A stretch of 46,034 nt of DNA, taken from Zygnema cylindricum (lineage: Eukaryota > Streptophyta > Zygnematophyceae > Zygnematales > Zygnemataceae). Location of the stretch: the NCBI GenBank assembly GCA_037447655.1, contig JBBHKE010001682.1, positions 1 through 46,034 on the forward strand, written 5' to 3'. Position numbers and translations under genes: made by a program. Below, in pieces: positions 22,787-32,530 of this stretch (position 1 is its first letter; every line of letters begins with the position of its first letter). Below the pieces are notes generated by a model. It had not been told where the DNA came from, made no database searches, and was given only the letters and a program-made list of their open reading frames with translations.

Positions 22787-23659
22787 TGTTGTTATACATC
22801 AACCACTGTAGGTGGAGGAGCAACACTAGTAGTAGAAGTATACATGATACACTCTCAGAAGCTATCAAGAATCCTACCAAAATAGTTGTTTATAAGTGCT
22901 CACCAAATCTTATACAAGCACCCAAACTTCACAAAGCTCTATTTCAATATAGAGCAGCATAAAAACTGAGAACTCCCAAAGTTTCACTACAATTGATGCG
23001 ACAACACTCAAGATATAATACTCAGAAGTTTCCCAAAAACTATCTCCAATTTTCCAACTTAGAATTTTGGATACATAAAAATGTTCTAATTCCTAAGTCG
23101 TATACCAATGCTGTAGCGACAATACAAGTGTACTTGAGAGGTAAGTTAAACAACGAAGCTAACACTAATATTCCAAGCTACCGCTGAGCTATCATTGAGC
23201 TACCACTAAGCTACCACTGTACAATAATCATTACTCAGAATCTATACGAAATAACGTATCAAACATTTTGCGGCTAAGTCCCATGTGATCATCTTATGAA
23301 TCCCGTATGCTGACTAGATTCGTAGCAATGGCAGTTGCTTTGTACTGTACTGAATCACATTAGGATATCCGCGGCTGCGTTGTCCGTACGGACTATATCA
23401 AAGTAATCGTAGCTGCGTTGTTCTTTCTGAATCGCAGGTGCACTCTCTTAACTTCGTCGCACCTGCGTCATCCTGACTGCGTCGCAATTGCCTTGCTACA
23501 TTGTAGCTCCGTTTTCCAAACCCATATGTGATATGTGTATGTGGAAGTAAGTACAATTCCACAATATCTATAATGAGCATTATGTGACGACGCATGTCTT
23601 TGTACATCTCTCTTCTTGTCGTCACACTAATTTATTGAGACTTAAAGTTTTCAAAAATC
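22787..23659 (-). repeat. Family-F copia 3' LTR
   Basis: Right terminus is the complement of TGTTGATTTTTG, next to a polypurine tract AGGGAAG. The left end near 22787 is uncertain. A segment at 23174-23218 (minus GTGGTAGCTTAGTGGTAGC) is shared with the LTR at 45489. GCTGCGTTG/GCGTCGCA-rich sequence lies at 23370-23480. The tRNA-like cassette typical of A to E is not seen in standard form. Confidence 0.6.
23174..23218 (-). repeat. A-box-like short repeats in LTR F
   Basis: Minus strand has four imperfect units of GGTAGCTTAGT; TAGCTTAGTGG fits the Pol III A-box consensus TRGYNNANNNG exactly. The F-type LTR at the right end has the same array at 45867-45904. No B box was found near it. Confidence 0.5.
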
Positions 23660-25940
23660 AACACTTCCCTAAAGCTTTAGACTTAGTGTATCAGCTCAGC
23701 TGTGATGTCAGAGCCAGGTAGCTGGATATCACAGTAGCGCAACATGGCAGCATAAGAGTGCAACATGACAGCATAGCAGAACACTAAGTGAGCTAGTCAC
23801 CTAGTCTCACTAACTAGCGCAACATAGTAGCATTGTAGTTCACCAACTCAGCTGTTCACCCAATCCTTGTGCGTCTTTACAATACTTCACCTTGGGAGCA
23901 GGAAGAGCTTTAGTCAGCATATCAGCGATCATTCTTGCATCTGGCAGATAGCATAATTTAATCACCATTGAGAACACTTTTTCTCTTACAAAGTGTAAAC
24001 TTACATCTATGTGTTTACTTTTGAAGTGATGAATTGGGTTAGAGGCAATGGCAATGGCAGCTTGGTTATCACACTAGATCACCAGTGGACCAACCTGCAT
24101 GTATTGTAGTTCTTGCAACATGGATTTCACCCATAAGAGTTCTTTGAGACGAGCTTGCTGCCATACATTTTGACTCCATTGTGGACTGTCTGTAAACTTT
24201 TGAAGTTTCTTGCTCCAGCAGCAGTTCCTGTTCCCAATTTGCAAAATAAATCCGTGGTGGATTTCAGAATTGGCATCTTGCCATAGCTTGCATCACTCCA
24301 CGTTTGCAGCTTCACTTCTCCTCCGCCTAGTGTGAGTTTGAGGTCTTTGGTTCTTGGAAAATATCTTAAGACTCTTCTTACTGCACCAAAGTCAGATTTT
24401 CTCAGATTTTCTAGACTTGTGCTTAGTACCCCAACAACTACAGCAATGTCAGGACGGGTAAAGTTCATGAAATATATTAAGCTTCCCAGTATCTGTCTGT
24501 AAGGTGTTAGTGTCATAGGATCATTCTCCCTTGACTCTAAGTACTCGCTAACAATAACACCTGGTTTTGTCTGTTCTCCCTCTAACTTTTGTCGCAACTC
24601 TATTGGAGTAAGACATCCTTTTGCCCCCCGCATATGGTACTCATCTAACATGTTTCCAATAACCTCTTTTTTAGTCAATTTTATTACTTTATTACTTTCT
24701 TATTTCTTTCCCTCTCTACCTGGATACCCAAAATATACTTTGCCTCAGTAAGGTCTTTCATCTCGAACTGTGAATTTAGAGCAGTTTGGATTTTTTTAAT
24801 TTCAGCCTTTGATTTGCTAATTCATAGTCAATCATCTACATACCGCTTTATACACTATTCCATCCTCACCCTTTAGAACGTAGACAGAGTGATTAGAGAT
24901 TATCTTTTGAAATCCTTGGCTAGTTAAGAATTCATAAAGCTTCAGATTCTATTACATAGGGGCCTGTCTTAGGCCGTACAGAGATTTTAACAATTTGCAT
25001 ACTAAGTGCTCTTTTCATAGTTCTGCATACATTCACGCTGCTGCATGTAAATGGTCTCCTTTAGTTCTCCATGCACAAAGGCTGTTTTTACATACATTTG
25101 ATGTATTTCCATATCTTGTATAGCAGCTAAAGACAACAAAATCCTAACTTTCCGAAATCTTAAAACCGGAGAAAATGTTTTTTCAAAATCAATTCCCTCC
25201 TTTTGATTATACCCCTTTGCCACAAGTGTGGCCTTATATTGTTCAATGGAATTATCAAGATTTAACTTCACTTTGAGTACCCATTTGCTGCCGATCACTT
25301 TTTGGTCCGGAGGAAGGTCCACAAGCTCCCATGTCTGAGCCACCATGATAGACTTCATTTCATCATTTGTTGCCTCAATCTAGTGGTTCCGCTCTGGTCA
25401 TGAGAAGGCCTCTCGGATGGTAAGAGGCTCCCTTGAGGCTGCCGAGTAGGCAAAGTGAGAACTTGCTTGCAAGCGGCTATTGGATCTTCTTACTCCTAGA
25501 AATTTTGATGCTGAAATTTTTGGATCCCTTACATTGCGCTAGTTGCGCTGATTGCGATCAGTAGGTATTGACTGCAATATGTCTTATTGAAATTGAACTT
25601 GTTGATGAACATGGAGAACGTCAGACTCCATAATTTTCACTGGTGAAAATCGCATATGTTGGACAATTTCATGGATGCAATATAAAATAACATATACTTG
25701 TACTTTTTGCTGCTTTTGGTGCTTTGTCATTTCAAATAAATCTATCGAGTCTAGCTCATCCTCCAAAATGATGTTTCTCGCTACAATTATTAGCTGCCTC
25801 TCATACACAAAAACTCTATAACCCTTTGAGTGATCATCATATCCTAACAAAATACTCGGTAATCCTTTCGGTTCAATCTTTCATAAATCATTAGATATAT
25901 ATAAGATAAGGTATTTATAACCAAAGACTTTGAAATGACT
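23660..25940 (-). pseudogene. Copia family F: integrase C-term, RT and RNase H relic
   Basis: Read right to left. Integrase tail HFKVFGYKYL (near 25930) and MLGYDDHSKGYRV (25850); RT TWELVDLPPDQKVIGSKWV, YKATLVAKGYNQKEGIDFEKTFSPV, MEIHQMYVKTAFVHGEL (25358-25002); RNase H MTKKEVIGNML, PYRQILGSLIYFMN, TWSDASYG (24678-24127). In the RT motif the catalytic Asp of QMDVKTAF is Tyr. Many stops and frame shifts occur between parts; the segment 24680-25000 has the YVDD region destroyed. The tail 23668-23880 has three copies of GCAACATRGYAGCAT. It is clearly diverged from families A to C. The H1 LTR inserted at 25941 cuts the integrase. Confidence 0.82.
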
Positions 25941-26940
25941 TGTTGAAATTAATGGATCTTTGGAGTATTTTCTAGGTATAAATATGTTAGTATAAAACAA
26001 AAAGAATAGGGCGGACATCCTGCCTCCATCACCTTTTTTAACCCCAATACTGGGTCTAGTCACTAAAGGATGAAGAGAGTGGTTGAGCCATGGGTGCCTT
26101 TGTTCAGCATGAATGACTAAAAAGTGAATTATGTCACTCTCAACAAAAGGTTGAGTCCGGCAGGACTCGAACCTCCGACCGGTAGAGTACGGCGTAGCCG
26201 GTAGCTCTAACCAGTTTGTCGTAGAATTCCGTTAAGTTACATAGGGTTTGAATTGTATTTTATGTTATACGTAGTTTTTGTAACCAATTAACTCATATGT
26301 AAACAAAGGAACATACAAAGAATTAAAGTTTCAGTGCGGACGTCATTTCGCACTAAACAAATGATTCAGACATTTGTTTTGAGGGCCAACATTTAATGTC
26401 GAAATTAATCTGACGGCATAAATCACTGGCGAGATCGTGGAATGATCACTTTGGCGTTTATGGACATGGCATGACCTGGCGCCGCGTGTAAGGATGACAT
26501 TCGATCGCAGAAATTCCGGAGAACATACGGACGAGTGGAAAAGTGACACGAGACCACTTAGTGGCCTTGTCGTACACAGGCCGTACAAAAAGGACATCGA
26601 CTATAGTACATTTCTGTACTTTACAGTCGTGTGATTGGTTCATACCTCACTAGATAGGGGTTGTGAGAGGGGTTCAGGACTTAGGAAAATTTGGTAGGTA
26701 GTCACCTCTCTCCAAGAGAGCTTTGTATAGAATTAGCATTTTTGCCGGCTCATAACTTATGGGTTGGTTTTCATTGATTCTTTTTGCTACGGCCTCATGG
26801 GAGTCCATGCTACACACGGGTGCAGTCAAACTGGCAGTTTGTCTTTTTGGGCAGTAGTGGTTGTGGCTTGAAGTGGGTTAGTTAAAAACAATCTAGAGGC
26901 TTTTTGTATTTTGTAGTCCAATGGAGGACACCGAATTGCA
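25941..26940 (+). repeat. Copia 5' LTR of chimeric element H (H1, 1000 bp)
   Basis: TGTTGAAATTAATGG start, GAATTGCA end immediately before the primer-binding site. It holds a tRNA-like cassette (26145-26213), a GTAC block (26571-26632) and a worn hairpin region near 26788-26816. The gag ATG (26921) is inside it. Left 5 bp tgact (25936-25940) do not match the 5 bp after the other LTR (gagga). Confidence 0.82.
26145..26213 (-). other. Antisense tRNA-like cassette in LTR H1, best preserved
   Basis: Minus strand: CTGGTTAGAGCTAC A block (26201-26213), exact B box GGTTCGAGTCC (26163-26173), a CCGGACTCA 3' part and TTTT (26148-26145). The interval between blocks is about 27 bp, which is short for a tRNA with anticodon arm, but GC-rich and paired (ACCGG/CCGGT). 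Confidence 0.76.
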
Positions 26941-28612
26941 TGTTATGGGCCCACCCTCTAGGGTGCCCACCTTTAATGGATCTGGGTTCATCTATTCGGA
27001 AGCCATGATGATGGGGGCTTTGTACGAAAAATGATACTGGGGTATCATTAGTGGACAAGTGAAACGTCCACCTTCGCGAACTCCGCCAAGATTTGGAGGA
27101 TTAAGGTTTCTGGTAGCAGCGACTGCTTCCAGAAAGGAGGCAGATGATGGTGACGACAGTGTGTCCAAAAAGGGGAAAGGGAAGGAGATACCCCTCACCC
27201 CTTTTGCCACGGCACCGGTAGCGGCGGCCATGAAGACCGTGGAGAACAATACTCAAATGTGGGGAGACGTAAACATGGCTTCCACTACTTCAATCTAAGG
27301 CATCTCACTCAAGCTTTGGCCACCCCTCACCTTCACATTTACAAGGCCCAGGAGTTGTGGGTGAGTTTGGTTGAGATCTAGAGAGCTGGTACTATTCACG
27401 AGCTCCAGCTGGCTGAGCAAAAGCTAGTGAGTTACACTTACAAAGGAGGAAATATGATAGATAACTGTAATGATCTTTCTTGTTTGTATATGGAGATGGA
27501 AATTGCCGGATTGACATGTACAATGAAAATGAAAGTTAACGCTCTCATCATGAAGTTACCAGATGAGTATGAGAACATAGTGTAACGAGTACACGAAATG
27601 AATGATAGTTCATGGAAGTGAAATACAGTGGTCCGGAAGATACTTGTGGAGGAAAACACCATGGAGATTAGGAGAGGAGGAAAGAGTAATCAAGCTCTAG
27701 CTACAGGAGGGGACCGATGGGGGAAGGACCCGAAGAAACCGTACAAAGGGGAAAGAGATCATTCTTGAGGACTAAGGCCCCCAAAGGACCTTTGTCATTT
27801 TTGCAAAAAGCCAAGACACTTTATCGCGGATTGTGTTAAGATGTCGGAGATTAGGTACCAAGAGAACCGTGGAGGGGGTTCTTTTAGATGGAAGAAAAAA
27901 GCCCTTGTGGTCACAAAAGTGATAGGAGAAACCGAGGATGAGTCTTTTGAGGAGGATGGGGAGTTTATTCTTGACGAGAGTCTGGAGGAGAAGGAGATTC
28001 CTCGAAGACAAAAGTGTTCCCTTGGAGCAATCCGAGAAGCTCCACAGGAAGGATGGATCATCGACTCATGTGAATCCATCCATATGTGTCATGATAAGGA
28101 ACTCTTCACTAAGCTAAGAAAGATCCCTACTGTAGAGATAGAGTATAGGGACGGGAGAGTGGTTACTATAAATCTAGTGGGGTCAGTAGATCTGAAAGTC
28201 TTAGCGGAGGGTAAGACTTCTATACTCACATTCTCAGATGTACTCTGCATTACTCAGCTAAGTAAAAATCTTGTCTCTACATCTGTATTAGATGAAAAAG
28301 AGTTTGATACCTTCACAAGAAAGGGAGTCTTTATAGCTAAGTATGAGGATGAAGTTTACTTCATGGCAGATAAGGATAGCAAATGAATGTTTAAGCTTAA
28401 CTTGTGTAATGAAAAGAAGAATGCTTACTATGTTGGTGTTCCTAAGTTGATGATTTGGCATAAACGATTGGGGCATGTACATTTTATAGGTCGAGGGAAA
28501 TGAAAAAGCTTAGGGTAGTAGAAGGCATTCAGTTTAGGGATAATGAAATGATGAATGACTGTAGTGGCTCTGCTCAAGGTAAAGCTTATAGACTTCCCTT
28601 TCCGAAAAAGGA
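26921..28612 (+). pseudogene. Element H: gag, protease and pre-integrase relic
   Basis: Starts MEDTELHVMGPPSR, through the LTR end and the primer site, aligning with gag of B, then EALYEK-like MGALYEK followed by a stop (27030). Further gag blocks (LPDEYENI, FTYKGGN, zinc knuckle CHFCKKPRHFIADC near 27790-27830) lie in changing frames. The open part 27841-28386 has protease GWIIDSCESIHM (catalytic Asp kept, the following Gly and Ala replaced), KIPTVEIEYRDGR and LSKNLVSTSVLDEKEF. After a stop the HHCC region WHKRLGHV ... CSGSAQGKAYRLPFPK appears with the last Cys changed to Ser. It breaks at about 28612, where the integrase core should begin. Confidence 0.82.
26941..26955 (+). other. Primer-binding site of element H
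   Basis: TGTTATGGGCCCACC abuts the LTR end. It matches the anticodon arm of initiator tRNA-Met at 14 of 15 positions and encodes the MGPP of Gag, as in element B. Confidence 0.78.
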
Positions 28613-29335
28613 GGAGTGATAATGCTCGATGATCAGATAAGTCCAGAAGAGAGGCAGTTTATGAAGTCTATTCCTTACAGACAGGTTGTAGGAAGATTGA
28701 TTTACTTTATGAATTGTACCAGTCTTGACATAGCTGATGCTTTTGGAGTCCTCATTATGACTTTTAATGATCCCAGAAAGAGAGACTGGGAGGCAGCCAA
28801 GAGAGTAACAAGATACCTGGTGGAAACTTGGAATCTGTGGTTGCATTTGGGAGGGGAGCACACTGACATCACTACTTGGAGTGATGCCATTTATGGGGAT
28901 GCACCTATGAGAAGATGCACTTCTAGGTATGTATTATATGTGGGAGAAGGTGCTTGCTGTTGGAATAGCAAGCAACAAAAGGTTGTTGTTTTGTCCACTA
29001 TGGAAGCTGAGTACATGGCCTCTTGTTCTGCTTTGAAAGAGTTGATGTGGGTGAAGTCCTTGTTGCAAGAATTAGGGTACATGAAGAAGGGAGTGTATGA
29101 AGTGGATTGTGATAATTAGGCTGCAATTGCAATTGAAGCCAATCCAAAACATCATTTCAAAGCTAAGCATATGGACATAAGATTGAGTTTTTTGAGGGAA
29201 AAGGTAGAAAATAAAATTGTGAATTTGGTGTATAGGAGTGATGGGTAAATGGTGGCTGATATGATGAACAAACCTATGCCATCTCCCAAGCTAAAGTACT
29301 GTACAGAAAAGTGTGGATTAAAAGAGAAACTATAA
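28613..29335 (+). pseudogene. Element H: RNase H relic joined directly to the pre-integrase part
   Basis: From GGVIMLDDQISPEERQF the sequence is the RT/RNase H connection and RNase H of a family-C-like element: PYRQVVGRLIYFMNCT, LHLGGEHTDITTWSDAIYGD, STMEAEYMAS, then stop at 29119 in the DN-AAIAI motif and a second stop near 29248. The integrase core and the whole RT (about 2.6 kb in B) are absent between 28612 and 28613. A polypurine tract AGGGGAG and LTR H2 follow. Confidence 0.82.
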
Positions 29336-29543
29336 TTAGACTAGAAAATAAGGGGAGTGTTGAAATCACTAGATTTAGGGGAAGTATTTTCTAGGTGTTA
29401 ATTAAAAGCACCACCCTTGCCTGCCTCCACCTTCTCTGGTAGCCCCATACTTGTTGTTTGTCACTCAGGAGGGAGGGCAGTGGAGCCATGGCTGACTTAT
29501 CTCCATAGGGAGATCTTAAGAGTGACCTAAGTCACTCTCAACC

Positions 29544-29612
29544 AAAAAGGTTGAGTCTGGCAGGACTCAAACCTCCGACCGGTAGGGCAAGGCGTAGCCG
29601 TTAACCCTTATA
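29544..29612 (-). other. Antisense tRNA-like cassette in LTR H2
   Basis: Minus strand: TAAGGGTTAACGGC block (29601-29611, worn), B box GGTTTGAGTCC (29563-29573, one change from consensus), TTTTT (29548-29544). Adjacent AGTGAC/GTCACT arms (29521-29536) match those of LTR C. Confidence 0.65.
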
Positions 29613-30105
29613 AGTTTGTCGTAGTAGTCCGTTTGGATACATGGGGTTTGATAGCTATTTAAACAAAATATAGGCGACTAATCCAATTAACGGAATTACA
29701 AATAGAATACATAGAAACTAGTTTGAGTTTTAGTTCGCGCAAAACAAATGCATCGGACATTTGTTTTTGAACGGTTGTCGTTTAAAGCCAATTTTGATCC
29801 GTCGGCCCGCACAATCGCCGAGATCTTGAAATGGCCGCCTTAGCGGTTTTCGGTCGTGACATAACCTGGCGACACGTGGCACGATGTCATTGAGAAGAGG
29901 AAATCCTGAAGAGCATGAAGACAAGTCAGAAAGACGTCCACTCCAGGACCTTGTCGTACACAGCCTGTACAGAAAGTACATCGGTCCTAGTACTTTTCTG
30001 TACTGTACAGTCTTTTGATAGGTTCCTTACCTCAGTAGATAGGAGTTGTGAGAGGGTTTAGGACGTAGTAGATTGAGAAGGTAGCCGCCTCTCTCCCAAC
30101 AAGCT

Positions 30106-30115
30106 TATATAAATA
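30106..30115 (+). promoter_or_regulatory. TATA box of LTR H2
   Basis: TATATAAATA lies about 100 bp after the GTAC cluster and 66 bp before the conserved hairpin, the same order as in families B and E. Confidence 0.62.
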
Positions 30116-30329
30116 TTGGTATCTTGGCCACTCCATAACTTATTTCCTGGTTGGGCGTTTTCAGTGATTCTTCTTTCTGTGGACTCAAGGGAGTCCAGAC
30201 TCCATAGGGGTGCTGTCAGATTATATATTTACCTGCTTGGGTGGTAGTTGCTCTAGTTGAAAATGGGTTAGCTTAAAACTACCTAGAGGCTTCCTCAATT
30301 TTGGTCCAAATGTGGGACACAGAATTGCA

Positions 30330-31454
30330 GAGGACCCTAAGCTCAGTGTGGGACTTATCTTGGCTTCTTTTGCCTTTTTTTGGCTTTCTCGAGCTGAAGG
30401 GGAACTATCAACTTTTGCTGCGGACGTGGAGGGACAGGCTCCCATTAGAGGTGCCGCAAGGATATTTTTGAGTGACCCTGATTCCCATCTGTCCATCCAG
30501 AAAGGTTCCCCTCTTCCCCATCTAGCCGGAATTCATTTATCACGTGTTCAAATCTGGATGGCATCGTATAAATGGGACCGAGGCATTCTTCTCAGGAAAT
30601 GTGCTGATAGGACGAGAAAAGTGGTTCTTCCTCCGGCAGATCGTGAAACCCTCATTGTTCATCTTCACCAGCAATGCGTGCACTTTAGACAAAAACGGAC
30701 CACATCACTGGTCAAAGGGTCGTTATCGTGGCATGGGTTGCGGGTCTAGGTAAATGGTGTGGTGCAGACGTGTCCTTCTTATGACTGAGTGAAGGCTCAT
30801 TTTGACAAAAAGGGTGGAACGAAATTTTACTCCCTCCCCATACGGGGAATGTTTTACAGATGGTCAACGGATCTGTTGAGACCTCTTCCAAGCAGTCGGA
30901 GGGGAAACCGTTTTGTCTTGGTAATGATTGACACTTCTCCAAATGGATCAAATTGGTTGTTTTCCCCCAAAAAGGAGTCCAAAGCAATCGCGGAGGCATT
31001 CTTGCATAGAGTGCTGTCCCAATTTGGAGCCTCGACCGAAGTTATGATTGGTCACAAGTCTTAGTTTGCCGAAGAATTTTATAACCTTCTGGAGAATTGC
31101 CTCATCGACCACCCGTTGACTAGTCGAGACCACTCCCAAACTGACGGATTGGACGAAACGTGTGTACAAATAGTGAAATGGTCACTACGGAAATATGTAG
31201 TGGAAGAGGATTAGGGGGAATGGAAAAAATAGGTGCCTTTGATTGCCATGGGATAGTGATTCAACAAGCAAGCCTCCCTCTATTCGTATAGCCCTTACTT
31301 CATTCTCTTCGGCCAACATCCCATCCTACCTGGAGTTGCATCTTCTCAGGTGGTTGTACTGTCGGAAATGGACAACAAGGGGACTGTGGGGAAGCTGATT
31401 GCCAACAAAGCCAACGTATTTCACCCGGAAATACCATTGGCTATGGGAAATTAA
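30330..31454 (+). pseudogene. Ty3/gypsy integrase relic
   Basis: Integrase inserts the DNA copy into the genome. Seen in order: a linker, a DRGILLRK strand, the zinc-binding helix region HLHQQCVHF, then the core starting YRWSTDLLRPLPSS (first catalytic Asp) with GNRFVLVMID, FLHRVLSQFGAS, the site of the second Asp reading MIGHKS (Asp replaced by His), a stop, DHSQTDGLDET (Glu kept) and the C-terminal ASLYSYSPYFILFGQHPILPG. This order and the YSP-FGQHP-LPG box are Ty3/gypsy, not copia. Stops and a frame change near 30750-30790 make it dead. LTR H2 cuts it on the left, LTR D on the right. Confidence 0.8.
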
Positions 31455-32517
31455 TGAAACTGTGAGACCTCCATAAGTCCTCAGAGTAGGCAGCTCACTT
31501 AAAGCCTCTAGGATAACCCTGACCCCTTTATGTTTCAGCAAGAATAACTGCCACACTGGCAATAAAAAACTCTAACCACCTTCACTCCTATGAAGAGAAT
31601 ACTCCCTTGAGTTGATAGCCAAAAGAATATTTGAATTTGCTCCCCTGAGCAGTAAGTTATGGAGGGTGAAAGTTGACCTTTTGTACAGAAGCTCTTTGGT
31701 AGAGAGGGTCCTATCTACCAATTTTTCGAAGTCCTATCAGTCTCACAAACTCTATCTATTGATGTACGGACCAATCTTATTACTCTTCCGTACAAAAGTA
31801 CACTTGCCAATGTACTTTCTGTACGAATACTGTACGACATAGCCTAAATGTCGACACGTGGTATATCCGGATTTGCTCCTTTAATCACCAAAGATGCCGC
31901 GATCCAATGTCTTTCTGCCACGTGTCATCCGATGTGGAGATGACCACAAACCGCCGAAATCCTCTTCCACGATCTCGGCATTCATTTCGGCCGTCCGATT
32001 AAATACATATTTAATCGTAGCCGTAACAAATACCTGCACGGTTTTTGTTTCGCTATCGAAACAAATGCGCGGTACTTGTTCCTTGTCCGTACCTAAATCC
32101 GTACTTTTACATAACTGGATCTATGTATCCTGTAAGCAGTTGTTATTAAACGAATTATCCTACGTTATTATATTTAAATAAATATCAAACCCTATATCAC
32201 ACAACAATAGTCTTAGACTTAACGGTTAAGACTACCGGCTACCGTCCATCTATCATAGCGTAGGTACCAGGATCAAAACTCGTTTCCGACATCTACCCTT
32301 TTAGTAAATAAACTTATCGATAAATATAAAATACTCTATTTACTGTAAACCACTGGATAGCCTAGGCAATCATGGCTCTAGCTTCCACTCGAACTTCTCA
32401 GTGACTACAACAAGTGTGGGAGTTGGAGAGAGAAGGTAGAGATAGACTCCCTTGGCTTTTTTCTATATTTTAATTTAGAACTAGAAAATACTTAAAAATG
32501 AACCATCAATTTCTACA
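31455..32517 (-). repeat. Family-A copia 3' LTR of element D (1063 bp)
   Basis: TG at 31455 (complement of TTTCA) and the complement of TGTAGAAATT at 32517. It keeps hairpins TGCTC/GAGCA and ACTC/GAGT and CTTCA/TGAAG near 31586-31655, GTAC motifs at 31763-31835, CACGTG near 31854 and 31920, and the tRNA-like cassette. It is inserted in the gypsy integrase relic. Confidence 0.85.
32220..32302 (+). other. Antisense tRNA-like cassette in LTR D
   Basis: Opposite to the element: TAACGGTTAAGACTACCGG (32220-32238), B-box-like GGATCAAAACT (32270-32280), TTTT (32299-32302). Confidence 0.66.
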
Positions 32518-32530
32518 CTCACCTTATTTT

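Larger units (their letters stand above)
29358..30329 (+). repeat. Copia 3' LTR of chimeric element H (H2, 972 bp)
   Basis: TGTTGAAATCAC start, AGAATTGCA end. It is clearly diverged from H1, much more than a normal LTR pair of one insertion. It holds a tRNA-like cassette, GACACGTGGC near 29871, seven GTAC motifs in 29956-30005, a clear TATA box (30106-30115) and hairpin GGACTC/GAGTCC (30181-30196). Confidence 0.83.

Noticed and set aside
27059-27298. 79-residue plus-strand frame with a basic Lys-rich stretch as a separate gene
   Set aside because: It is the continuation of the H gag relic after a stop (SGQVKRPP, GFGG region), not an independent gene.
30312-31454. Endogenous pararetrovirus (plant virus) fragment
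   Set aside because: An integrase with HHCC and DDE-type order is present, which pararetroviruses lack; Ty3/gypsy fits.
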